Assembly (NCBI GenBank): GCA_025786725.1
Contig: JAHLTZ010000020.1
Span: 62,001-126,000 of the forward strand
DNA length: 64,000 nt
Origin: Syncephalis fuscata
Lineage: Eukaryota; Zoopagomycota; Zoopagomycetes; Zoopagales; Piptocephalidaceae
Direction: 5' to 3'
This document shows positions 34,762 through 45,742 of this stretch, in pieces. The first letter of the stretch is position 1; each line of letters opens with the position of its first letter. Below the pieces are notes generated by a model. It saw nothing but the letters and a program-made list of their open reading frames with translations, had not been told where the DNA came from and searched no databases. The position numbers and the translations under genes are program-made.

Positions 34762-35031
34762 ATGGTTTCCATCAGCTCATTGATATTGGCTGCAACCATC
34801 ATTAGTGCCGCGTCTCTTGTACCAACGGTTCTTTCCAGTCCTATGCCGGCACCGGTTCAATTATTGGTACGTCGGGGCGGCCCCTATGCTCCATACCACT
34901 GCCCATATAGTAACGGATGCTATCCCGACTATCCACGATGCACCAACTGCTATATAGGCAATGGCTATCGATGCAACTATCCCTATAGCCTTGATTGTTA
35001 TCCATCGGACAATTGCTATCATTATTGTTAA
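34762..35031 (+). CDS. Small secreted Tyr/Cys-rich protein with dibasic site
   Basis: This gene has 89 residues and no intron. A signal peptide (MVSISSLILAATIISAASL) is followed by SSPMPAPVQLLV and a dibasic RR that fits Kex2-type processing. The predicted mature peptide is about 52 residues with ten cysteines and many tyrosines. It starts GGPYAPYHCPYSNGC and ends SDNCYHYC. The APV...RR-G-x-YAP arrangement parallels the protein at 29806-30237. Dense cysteines suggest an oxidised extracellular peptide, either structural or ligand-like. No toxin family or other known family is recognised. Confidence 0.75.
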   Translation: MVSISSLILAATIISAASLVPTVLSSPMPAPVQLLVRRGGPYAPYHCPYSNGCYPDYPRCTNCYIGNGYRCNYPYSLDCYPSDNCYHYC

Positions 35032-35891
35032 TTGTTTAGCAAAACATTAGTCAATAAATGAATTATTGTCTGAATTCATTATTACAATTGTCGGAATATG
35101 AATTTTATTTGACCGATATTCTTATTACACACTCAATTGGTTGATCACAGTAATTAATTGTCTATCGATTTAGCACAACTATTCGTATGAGTAATGACGA
35201 TGTAAATTGCCATCGTCAACATCATAGAAATATTAACATTATTATTAACATTATTATTATTAACTAATCAAATAAATATTGGCATGAATTTAATTGCCAC
35301 CTTAATATGTACTTCAAAAAATGCTTTTATTGTTTAAATTCACCATCATATCCAAACATAATGACTGATAGCCATAGTAAATGATCGGCCAATGACATCA
35401 TTAAAACTGTGATATTAATAAGTAACAAATCACCAATGATACACAAATCACCGTTTAATATGTTTGAATCAGTACAGCGACGACTAATCTATTTACATTA
35501 CAAGAATACATATTACTATGACAAGCCATTCATCTATTTATTTGTTATGATTATTGTAATTATTATTTGTTCATCCTTGAGCAGTACTCGGCGCAACAAT
35601 AACAATAGCTATGAACATTCATTGAGTACCTTTCATTTTATTTATACCACACATCCATCCACTCATAAAACAGGATGGTTGGTTAAAACAGCAGACACTA
35701 ATTAAAAGACAAGTTTATGACTTGTATGTGTGTGTGTGTGGTGTATCAATTTCACTTCACATTATTACACTTATACGCCACTTGCTTCATACGTTGTTTG
35801 CCATTACTCATGCCGAACTGCGTATTTAACTTTTATATTCCACTAGTATATAAAGAGATAAATACACGCGCCCTACACGTAGACTGCTAGC
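35032..35891. other. Spacer upstream of the DMT transporter
   Basis: It is A+T-rich with a short (TG)n near 35728-35740. An open stretch at 35409-35705 has one hydrophobic segment but no start or homology support. Confidence 0.5.
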
Positions 35892-36211
35892 ATGTCGCTT
35901 AAACCGCATTCCAAGTCACCATTATTGGGAGAACGAAGTAATGGCGAGGCCGAGGTGACACGGTCTCCGCGCTATCACCACAATACAACAACCAGTGGTG
36001 ACTTGTCAAAGCGTCGCTCCACCGAACCCGATATCGTACCAGCTATACCTATACCTGTTGAAGATGATACCTGGGTGGGTGGTCGACGGCCAGAGAAGCG
36101 ACGACGAGATACTATTGTTGGTTACTTTTTACTGATTGCGGCCTTGGCCATGTTTACTGCACAAACGGTAAGTTATGCTATCCACATGGCACAGTGCACT
36201 AATAATTAACT

Positions 36212-36252
<41 letters not shown>

Positions 36253-37579
36253 ATTTGCTTATAGGAAGCAACAAGTGTTTTAGAGACACGGGCCTATCGC
36301 AAACCTTACTTTATTTTGTAAGTCTAATAATTATCTAATGATTTAGTGATTTAACGATTTAATTATTACTAAATTATTACGCTTTATAACTAGGTGGATT
36401 GTCCATTCATCCTTGGTAGTTATTCTACCAGTGCAACTAGCACTAGAATACTGGTCATTTGGCTCGTTAAATCGTTATTTTTCACGTATGCAGCGTGGTG
36501 CTACTAATCTGCAAGGGTTCTCCTCTTTATCACCGGTGGCTGCACCTGTAACAGCTACAGAAGTAGCATCCTCATCATCAACGACAGCGACAACATCCGC
36601 CTATCCCTATGCTTTGTCGCCTCAATGTCCACCCTCAACGCTAAATGGTCGTTGTGAAAATCATTATTCATTAATCTATAGACTAAGCGTACGCTGTCTC
36701 TGGCTAAGTGTAATACTGGCTGCTGGTGCTTACATGTGGTATGTGGCAGCCGGCATGACATCATCGGCTACATTGACGGCTATCTATAACGCTTCCTGCT
36801 GTTTTGTCTACGTGTTTTCTGTTCTGCTCTTTGGTGAGGCAGTCCGACTTATTAAAGTACTGGCCGTGCTACTTAGTATCGGTGGTGTGGCCTATATGTC
36901 GTTTGCCGATCATATCCAGCCAAATAAGACCAATCCAAATAGCGTGACTGCCACAACACATACCGATACATTTGTTGGTGATTTAGTTGCTTTAGGCTCG
37001 GCAGTCGTTGTAGGATTATATCAAGTGCTTTACCGTCATTACGCAGTACCACATCGTCATAACTCGCTCCATTTCGTCAATACTATGGTTGGCCTTATGG
37101 GTGTATTCACTCTACTCGCCTGTTGGATTCCTATCCCTATACTTCATTTTATCGGATGGGAACGCTTTGAATGGCCTGATGCCGTATCATGGGGCTGGAT
37201 TGCCGTTATTAGCCTTTCGGGCATTCTCTACAACGTCTGCTACACCTTTGTTATTGCATTAATTTCACCTCTATTTGCCTCTGTAGGCATCATGCTTACT
37301 ATTCCTGTTGTTGCTCTGACTGATTGGCTTATCCAAGGAAAGCCAGTGACACTAGCTATGGCATTGGGCAGTGCAGGTATTTTAGTTGGCTTCGGTTTAT
37401 TGGTAGGTGCCAGCTGGAAAGAAGAGGCGGCCTCTATGGCCAAGTCTTCATCTGAGCTATCTAACGATACGGAAGAGGAAGAAGAAGATGACGACGATGA
37501 CGTTGAGACCGGCCACAAGAACGGTGAAGAGAGTAGCCAAAAACACTATGGCTCTCCTTATATAACCTCTTTTGTTTAA
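35892..37579 (+). CDS. DMT/EamA-type transporter, SLC35F/Thi74-like
   Basis: This is a multi-pass transporter of the drug/metabolite superfamily. Exon 1 (35892-36167) has a polar N-terminus ending in the first helix (TIVGYFLLIAALAMFTAQT). A short exon 2 (EATSVLETRAYRKPYFIL) and exon 3 complete ten predicted helices. Exon 3 includes AGAYMWYVAAGMTSSATLTA and IYNASCCFVYVFSVLLFGE. It also has the second EamA half (DLVALGSAVVVGLYQVLYRH ... ISPLFASVGIMLTIPVVALT). The C-terminus is a strongly acidic Glu/Asp run, then HYGSPYITSFV. The pairing of EATSVLETRAYRKPYF-type and IYNASCCFVYVFSVL blocks resembles fungal vacuolar Thi74/YML018c and human SLC35F5. The substrate cannot be inferred. Intron 1 carries an (AAT)n repeat. 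Confidence 0.85.
36212..36249. repeat. (TAA)n microsatellite in intron 1 of the transporter gene
   Basis: About 12 TAA/AAT units lie inside the 36168-36264 intron, so they do not alter the protein. Confidence 0.95.
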
Positions 37580-37711
37580 TAGTTTTAATATTCATTAATA
37601 TTCAGAGTTTGATTGATAAACAAATGCACATTGATATTCACAAACACACGTTTTATTTCTTATCGCCATTTTACTTGACTATTTGGATAGATAAACATAT
37701 AATTGTTCATT

Positions 37712-38738
37712 CTACTTTGTTGTTGATCTACCTAATGAGGCCGGTGTCACGGTAATATCGGGCCTTGCTGAAGCTGATAAAGTAGATGCTGTGGACGACC
37801 GTGGTAGTGGTGATTTGCGCTTTTCATCCAAGCTTATTCCATCAACTCCACTTGAACTGTTGCCAGTTGTTCCAGGTACTGGCGTTGTTGTTATCACAGG
37901 CACAGGATTGGATTCAGGTTGAATTACACGATAAGCTCGTAAACATAAATCCACAACTTGTGTGCAAACTAGAAGCCATACTGCTACACTGACTGAACCT
38001 ATCCCCATTAACATCGTTATTATTATAATATTCCATTAGTAGTAGTCACCATTGTTCAAGTAGTTAGTTATCATATTAATAAACATTAGATTTATACAAC
38101 TACACTTACCAGAAGGTGCCATAGGCAATGATAATAGTGGCACAATAGGATCGAGCCAGCCCGTAGGTGGATAAAATACGGGCTCTGATCGATACCATAC
38201 AAGAACAAAGATGCGCGCCACCCATAGTAGGACGCGTAGCCCGATCGCTGCTCTGATTTGAAATCCGGTCCTTTCATAGGCCAGTGACGAGGCTATCACG
38301 CTGTATTAGCAACTATACGCATATACACGCCCTCACGACAACTGCTTACATAATTCATCGTATTCACCAACGGTTTTATCAAGTCGTCGTCGAATCTTGG
38401 CCCATTTGGCAAATTCATCCTAAATAGCCCACGCGTATATGCACATGATGTAAGTAAAGATGGATCGCGCCATTGCAAGCTATATGCTTACATGAGGGCT
38501 TGTTTGGCGTAGCTGGTTCTTCAGCTTAAGCACGTTCCGTTTACATTGCCGCTGCTGATCATATTTGTTATCCTTTAAGAATTGTCGACGCCATTCATAT
38601 AGCTAGCCTCAGCGGTTAGTACGTCTTGTTGTCATCAGCGCTGCCTCTAAATACCTTGGTGCCCAGTCTTCCATAACCGATAATGTGTATCCAGGTCGAG
38701 GTAATGACAAGCAGTAAAATCAGAGTTGCCAGGTGCAT
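37712..38738 (-). CDS. GET1: Get1/WRB, receptor subunit for tail-anchored protein insertion
   Basis: Get1 and Get2 form the ER insertase that receives tail-anchored proteins from Get3. The start at 38738 (MHLATLILLLVITSTWIHII) gives the first membrane segment. Exon 1 ends at 38655 (GTK). The next exon begins LYEWRRQFLKDNKYDQQRQC and forms the cytosolic coiled coil, continuing DEFAKWAKIRRRLDKTVGEY, the most conserved Get1 block. Helices two and three follow (GLRVLLWVARIFVLVWY with EPVFYPPTGWLDPIVPLLSL; SVSVAVWLLVCTQVVDLCLR). The C-terminal tail is Ser/Pro/Thr-rich. The first intron has a textbook TACTAAC branch site near its 3' end. The gene is intact, of about 240 residues, and divergent from CCDC47 with only about 156 bp between starts. 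Both are ER membrane-protein biogenesis genes. Confidence 0.9.
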
Positions 38739-38894
38739 TGCGATTAATGAAAAGAAAGACCGAATAACCAATATACATGAACAGAAATACAAGAAAGAGA
38801 ACGGGAAAAGAAAGTGAAAGTTTACAAATAGCACCAATAAGGTGAAGCAACGTTGCAGTGTTTAATACAAATGCGATGATAGTAATTCATATTT

Positions 38895-40822
38895 ATGATG
38901 GCAATTATTACCACCACGCTGGAACTTGGTCCTTTTTCCGCTATTTTTCCACTTCTTTTTATTACAGTCAGTCTTTATATCTCTATCTCTGGTAGTGTTG
39001 CTAGAATGACTAGCCAGATAATGCCTCAACTGCGCCATTATCTGGCCTGTAGCCTTGTTCTACTTGGTTTTAGCGGTGGTAGTTTATGGGTGGTCGGTGG
39101 TAAGTAACAATGGTGTCTAGTTTATTTAAAGACGCAGAGCTGTATTTATTTACATATTTCAACGTGTAGATGTCTTTGACGAGCCGGAAGAGACACGGGC
39201 TCACACGGTGTTACTGCAAGACTCGTTGGCAAAGAACAGCGTTCCATTGCATAACCAAGACGGCACAACTGCTTTCCCCTCCTCTTCAACATTGCTAGGT
39301 AAGAGAGCGAATAGACGTATTCATATATTAATATCTAACTTATTAAATGTAAAATAGCGAAACCATTACGTATAGAGGATTTTTATATAGAGCTAGTTCT
39401 GTGCAGTCTTTTAGTTCTCTACGTGTTTATTTATCAATGGGGCAAGCATAAAAACGAACAAATTGCCAAAACATGGTAAGAAATAAAGATATTACGTAGA
39501 ATGATCGTTTATAACAACGAAATTAGGATCAAGTATCATTTGGACTTATTTGCCAGTCATTTTGCACACGTTGGTAACGATAAGGGCCACATTCTTGTTA
39601 AAGATGGGCCGGCCGACTTTTTATTCTATGCCAGTGGCCGTATTCATTGTCAGTATTTACGTGCTCGTCTTCAAATGATACCACGCCATGATCCGGTAGC
39701 ACTTTTAATTGGATTTATTCGTCCGCAATATGATCGTATTGTATGTAGCCAATTAAAGAATTGATGCCTTTATGATATAATAACGATAACAACTAATAAC
39801 AACTAATAATAACTAATAGAGCATTGAAGTATGTATGAATGAAGATGAATATGACCCAGTTGTATTTGGTGTAGCCACCGCAAGTAAAGTAACTGCTGCC
39901 TACAAATATCGATATGATTTGGTAAGTAATAGATGTATATATGTATATGTATATATATATGTAAAATGAATAATTAACAAGAGTTATTAGGCCAGTTTTA
40001 CTCGTCAGGTCCGCACACCTCTTTTGCCAGATAACTTTTACGCACTTACAGAACACGGTGATATTACAACAACCATCTTAGATGATAATATTTCCGAAGT
40101 AATTAAATCTCATCGAGACTACTTTGAAGAGATGTATATTACAGATCAACCAAGTAAAAAGCCAGAAACGTAAGTAATTATTAAATATTGTTATTATTAT
40201 TATTATTATTATAACTTTATTAATATATATATGTATATATATATATTAGAGTAACAGAAATCCCGCCTAAACTATTCTTTAACTTCCGCCTACCTTCACC
40301 AGCTCATATGGAAACTATTATCGGTCTACATGAACTTGTGCTCTATATGATTGACCATTTACCACAAGTAGCTCATTTCCGTGGACCTGTAAGTAATATA
40401 AGCTTATTGATAATTATAAGCTTTATTAATAGTAATCCATCATTTATTATTATTATTATTATTAGGTAAAGACTAAATTGCTGAATACACGAGAAGTACT
40501 TACAGAGAATATCCGTAAAGCATCAGAACCATCTACTGAAGAGGTATGAATTATCAACACGCATATATATATATCTATGTAAATACAATATTAATAAACT
40601 ATTTGTTATGTTATTTAGGCGGCTAGTAAGAAACGACAAGAACAGCGCCAGCTTGAACAGGAACGTCTAGGCAAAATGACACCGGAACAACAGCGCAAGG
40701 TAATTAGTATTCTTTATTAATATTGATATCATTATTAATACTATTGAATTTATTAGTGGGAAGAAAAAGAACATAAACGCCAGTTAAAGAAACGTCAAAG
40801 CAAGATGATCAAACGACGATAA
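38895..40822 (+). CDS. CCDC47: CCDC47-like ER membrane protein (PAT complex subunit)
   Basis: CCDC47 partners Asterix in the PAT chaperone complex that assists multipass membrane proteins at the ER translocon. An N-terminal hydrophobic segment is followed by an acidic lumenal stretch (DVFDEPEETRAHTVLLQDSL). A transmembrane helix (ELVLCSLLVLYVFIYQWGKH) comes next, then a cytosolic domain in about nine exons (NEQIAKTWIKYHLDLFASHF; ARLQMIPRHDPVALLIGFIR; EDEYDPVVFGVATASKVTAA). The C-terminus is highly basic with EQRQLEQERLGKMTPEQQRK, then KRQLKKRQSKMIKRR. Exon joins such as AKT-WIKYHL and DRI-SIEVCMNEDEYDP keep frame. The terminal coiled coil is typical of this family. The product is about 440 residues. 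Neighbouring Get1 acts in the same compartment. Confidence 0.88.
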
Positions 40823-41608
40823 TTTAAACTACATACAAACCATAAATATCTACACTCATACCACAGGTGTTTGTGTGAATGTGGTGGATGTATTTGTGTA
40901 TTTGTGTGTGTATCAGAGTGTCTGCGTATTTGTGTGTGGTGTATTTGAGAGAATGTGTGTTGAGTGTGCACGCACCAATGTGCAGGCATCTGTTTTATAT
41001 GATTAAAAGTTTTCGCTTTTTATTATTATTAGTTTTTACGTTCCCTTTTTTTCCTATTGACTGTAACCAACCACATTTACGTGTACGTGGCTATCTCTAC
41101 GTATTTACGACAACAATACACGTGTCATTCGCGTTCTAGTGGTAAGTGTTGGATGGTAGAGAGGGTATCTACGCAGGGATCCAGCCTTTTATACGCGTAC
41201 ACGCGACTGTATACGTACGATTTCAGTGTGACGCCTTTCAATATATCGATTGGATACGTCATGATTTTGTGGCATGCTTCGTCCTAGTGAACGATTTTCC
41301 CCTTGCGTATATACACGTTGATTCTAACGATATGTATCCGATCGGTGTTTGTTTCGTGTAGCAGCACATTGCCTAGACGTAGTTGTATCTCCGAAGTGGT
41401 TACAACCGACATTATTGTCTCTATTACTAGCACGATTATCCGCCTGACGATAATAGCAGTACTATTATTATTAGTATTATTTGTAGCAGTAGCAGTAGCA
41501 GTAGCAGTAACAGCAATAATAATAGTACTAGCAATAGCAGTGTAGCAGTCATAATTGTTGCAGCGATTATTTCGTGTTTACTAGGACGCGTATTAAAATC
41601 GCTTTATC
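40823..41608. other. TG-rich and CAG-like low-complexity spacer
   Basis: The (TG)n-rich tract 40868-40975 and a (GCAGTA)n stretch near 41487-41514 create open stretches on both strands that I regard as artefacts of repeats. The region likely holds the 5' leader of the Myb-MPN gene. Confidence 0.6.
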
Positions 41609-44600
41609 ATGTCACCATCACCACCGGTCAGTGCCCAGGAAGAGGAGGCCATGTCGAGTGCCTATATTGCACAGCTATTGGCCCAGGAAGAAGCTTATGC
41701 AATGACAGCTGATGCCTACGATCTCTACGGCGACTATGACGACTATCGGCCATCAAAAGCACATCAGGACGATGACCGAACAAGTGCAGGCCGAAAACGA
41801 CGACCCAAACGCGCCGACTCTGACTGGGAAGGAGAAGATGCTGAGGAAGAAGAGGATTATCAACCAAAACCAGGTCGGCGTCGTCGTGGTGGAGGTAAGT
41901 AAGATAGATAGATTATTGATAGATTGTCTATCAATTGAATATATAAATGTACTAATTAAATAATTAAATAATTAAATATAATATGTGATTAGGCACAGTA
42001 CGAGGCCGTCGACCAGTCACAACACCAACACGTCGATTAGCCGGATCTGTTGTCCAATCTCCATCTAATGATCAAAAAGAAAATAATAGTAACGATACGC
42101 CTACTATTGGCATAGAGCGTAGTGCCACAAACGATAGTTTAGGCTCAGCTGTAGCTATTGATGGAGAGAATGTAGACACCACTGCTATCGACTCGATGCA
42201 AGAGCCATCGGCAAAGAAAGCACGCCGTGTCCGACCCAAGATAGAAGGTATGAATCAAGGAGCATATACACCCGAGGAAGAAGAACGCTTTCTTAACGGT
42301 CTTGAAACATATGGGCGAGGCTGGAATGATGTGAGCTTACCGGGATTGGCCATAGTAATATAATAATGACAATCAATTAGATATCGCAATATATTGGTAC
42401 ACGCGATAGTCACTCAGTGCGTAGTCATGCACAAAAGTATTTTATTCGACTATTCCGTGACAATAAACAGCTACCCGAGAAGGTAAGTGAATGATATTAG
42501 TACAGTATCAAAACAATCAATAGCGACTAGATACTATAGTAAATATAAATTATGGTTAAATTATTATAGGTACGTGAATCGGGCCAAGGCTATACTTTAT
42601 CTGGACTATCGTTGGATCCAGAATCAGCAGCGGCCCGTACTTATCTGGCCCGTTATGACCCACTAAAGAAGACAGCAGCATCTGAAGCGAATGCTTTGGG
42701 TATTTCACTTGTACCAGTTCGGGTAGAGAAGGTCGTGTGGTCACTACTCCATTAGCACCGCTTTCTGAGACACCTAACCATTTAGCAGATGATAATCAAG
42801 TGGATAGTAATAGCAAAAACAATAACAGTACAGTAGCTAATGAAGAGAATAAACCATTGCCAGAAGTAATGGCATTTGGACAAACACCAACACCATTAAA
42901 GACGCGTATCAATCAAGCACGTCTACGTGATTCAAACGAAGAAAATACCGAACCAATAATGCAAGAACCAAATGCTATGAAAGATAATGATTTAACAACA
43001 ATAACACCACGTAAAATAGCGATGCCAAAACCATTAATGTACATATCCATATTGATATAAAGCTTTAACTACTAATGCTAAATATAAATATCTTATTATT
43101 GTAGGGGTAGTGGTCGACGAGTAGGTAGACCTTCATCTACGGCATCATTGGAGCCTGCAGTTCCTGTAGGAGCTGATGGTCGTACCGATTATTCACGTAA
43201 TCGACCACAACGTCGTGTAAAGCCATCAGTTAACTTTTCACAATTGGCGGTGGGAGCGTAAGTTTTATTAAACAATTAACTAGTTATAATTATACTTACA
43301 TTAACATTAACATTAATATCAATAGTGATCCACTTACTATGGTGAAGTGCGATGACTTTTCTGGTCCACCTGGTTCGGGTGTTGCTGGTGCACAGCCTTT
43401 TTCTGTTACGGTACGACCAAGTGTACTAGTAGGCATGGACTTTCATGCTCATTTAATGCATACGGAGATTATTGGCTTCCTGGCAGGACGATGGATTCCT
43501 GAAAAGAAAGGTTAGCTAATCATTAGATAATAGAATATTGTTTTAATATATATATTATATTATACTATATTATAGTACTTGAAATACATGACTGTTTCCC
43601 TTGTCGATCACTTCCCATTGACCAAGAGCATATGAATGTCGAGATGGATCCAACAAGTGAATGTGAAGTACGTCAAGAGATTGCCAGTCGTCAACTTCAA
43701 GTCGTTGGATGGTATCACTCGCATCCAACCTTCTTGCCAGATCCATCACTGGTTGATCTAGAGAATCAACGCAATTACCAGCAACTATTCCGCGATGTGG
43801 AATGTGATGAAGAACCCTTTGTTGGCGCTATTGTTGGTAAGTAGCATGATAGATGCTATAGATACTGTTTATAGCATTAATGGATATTATTGATTAGGTC
43901 CTTATGATACACGGCTACCCGGATCTGCTTCGGTAATTAATTGGTTCTATGTAAGCCGTACAGCCGATGAACGTGGTCATCCCAAACGGCTTCGATACGA
44001 TCTATCTGATGTCAAGGATTTAAGTGAAGATCGAATGGATGCCTTGGTAAGTTGGTAGTTTTTTATTTATTCTAAATATACTAATTCTATGCCATAGCTA
44101 CGATTGACAGATGAATATCAATTTTCACCGGATCGTGTTCGTTTACAAGAACGCTGGCGACAAGATCGTGATGACTCTCGTATGGATAAGATGTTTGTAT
44201 CGCTGCTATCACGTACACCACGTGAAGATACATCTACTGAAGATCCATCGGTTCAAACCGATCATCAATCTATTAAAGATAGTGAAGAGACGACTATACC
44301 GTTACCATCACCGCCGACAGAAGAAACTACGTCAAAGATGGATACTGAAATGCTCACGACGACCACAGCAGCAATGACGATAGATACAAAGCCAGAGGAG
44401 CAATTGGAAGAGTGTAATACAACGATGGATACTAGTTTAACTGAACAACCGATGGGTGTATCTACTAGTGAGGAGGAGATAGCAATTCCATCGGATACAG
44501 TTAAGGAAATAGTCATGGCTGATGAATTAACTACACCAACTGTAACGAATACAACGGATACTACAGATGCCACTACAACACCCATAGTAACCGAGACAAC

Positions 44601-44688
44601 GACAACGAATAATAATAATAATGCTATTCCTTTAGCTTATCAAACATTTTTTGATCGGGCACGAACCAAGTTATTAAATTGGTGTTAG
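41609..44688 (+). CDS. Myb-MPN (MYSM1-like) JAMM deubiquitinase, frame break near 42720
   Basis: The domain pairing is that of MYSM1, the histone H2A deubiquitinase. The acidic and basic N-terminus (exon 1 from 41609) is followed by a SANT/Myb repeat of the SHAQKYF class (YTPEEEERFLNGLETYGRGW, then SVRSHAQKYFIRLFRD). After a long linker comes an MPN+ domain. Glu is in HTEIIGFLAGRW, and the complete JAMM signature HSHPTFLPDPSLVD is near 43712-43755, so metal binding and catalysis should be intact. No SWIRM domain is visible between them, unlike human MYSM1. The C-terminus is Thr-rich. In the linker, the frame after LGISLVPV runs to a stop at 42747. The continuing frame (GREGRVVTTPLAPL) lies in -1, so one base seems missing between about 42700 and 42737. 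Eight or nine introns are present. Confidence 0.82.
42700..42747 (+). other. Apparent single-base deletion in the Myb-MPN gene
   Basis: The incoming frame is open from the acceptor near 42570 and closes at 42745-42747. The frame that reaches the MPN exons is -1 and open from before 42720. No GT-AG intron of workable length joins the two. Confidence 0.65.
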
Positions 44689-45742
44689 TTTAATTTTTAA
44701 ATAAATTATGATTTTTATTACTATTATATTTAGTATATAAATCTGTCTATTTTATTAAATTGAAGAATATACTTTTTATTGTTTAAATTGTATTAGCATA
44801 CTTAATAGTCATGCTTTATTACCCACAGACTATTAACAATAAAAGAAAAGATTTTGTAATAGAGGATTACAACTAGAGAGGAGTTTTATTTAGCAGCTAT
44901 TAAATATATCGTGATAGAGTTTGTTAAATGCCCGTAAAATAATGCTGGCTACAACGGCCAATGCTTGCTTAAAGGATAAACATTGTGCGAGTATTATATT
45001 GAGCGTAGGCTATCTGTGTGATAATTTCTGCACACAATTACAAAAATATTGAATACAAAAGGCGATAGCCCTGCTGGGAAAGTCTTATCCTTTGAAGCTG
45101 TGAAAGTGTGTTACCATTGATTTGTGAACTGGCGAAGATGTAGATGGAATTCACCACCACTAATTATCGAAAATACTGCTATGCAAAGTTAGAAAATATT
45201 ATTTTAAAATAGAAACTGTATTAAAATGACAGCATTCTCATTTCTGTAGACAAGCTACAATGTCAAAATTTAATAAATTCGTGAAACAGTTAATGTGTTT
45301 TTATAACATAAAAATTGCAGCTAGTTTATGCATAGCAGCAGATGTCCTTAAAAAGCACAAGTTCAGTGCGTCGGCGTTCTGTTGCTTCGGCGTTACACGC
45401 TGTTTGAAATGCATGCTGATATTGGGAATTTTCTTTACTCTTAGAAAACCAATCAGTATATTTCGTTGGTGTCACGGCCTAGTTGTGTAACAGTATAGTA
45501 CACATTGATAAATGCGCTGTTATTGGTTTACATTGCACATTAATGGTATACTCCATACAATACATCATGCTGATGCCTCAGCATGGTCATGGCCTTAAAT
45601 AGCTCTCAAAATACACACAACTAACCACCAGTGGTATCATTGTCGCCCTCTACTTTCTGCCAAATACTCACTGCTACCTATTTTATATCAATTACACTCT
45701 AGTGTCTATTCTACTTGTTTGTTTTAACAAATCAGCATCAAT
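44689..45742. other. Spacer upstream of the microexon gene
   Basis: It is A+T-rich. An open stretch at 45260-45490 has no recognised similarity and no splice support. The last 200 bp are presumably the promoter and leader of the microexon gene. No TATA box can be assigned with confidence. Confidence 0.5.

Noticed and set aside
35409-35705. 98-codon open stretch with one hydrophobic segment
   Set aside because: The frame opens without an ATG, the composition is A+T driven and no homology is recognised.
40795-41139. His/Thr- and Val/Cys-rich open stretches on both strands
   Set aside because: They are produced by the (TG)n/(CA)n tract.
44265-44585. Minus-strand Val/Ser-rich open stretch
   Set aside because: It is the antisense shadow of the Thr-rich tail of the Myb-MPN gene.
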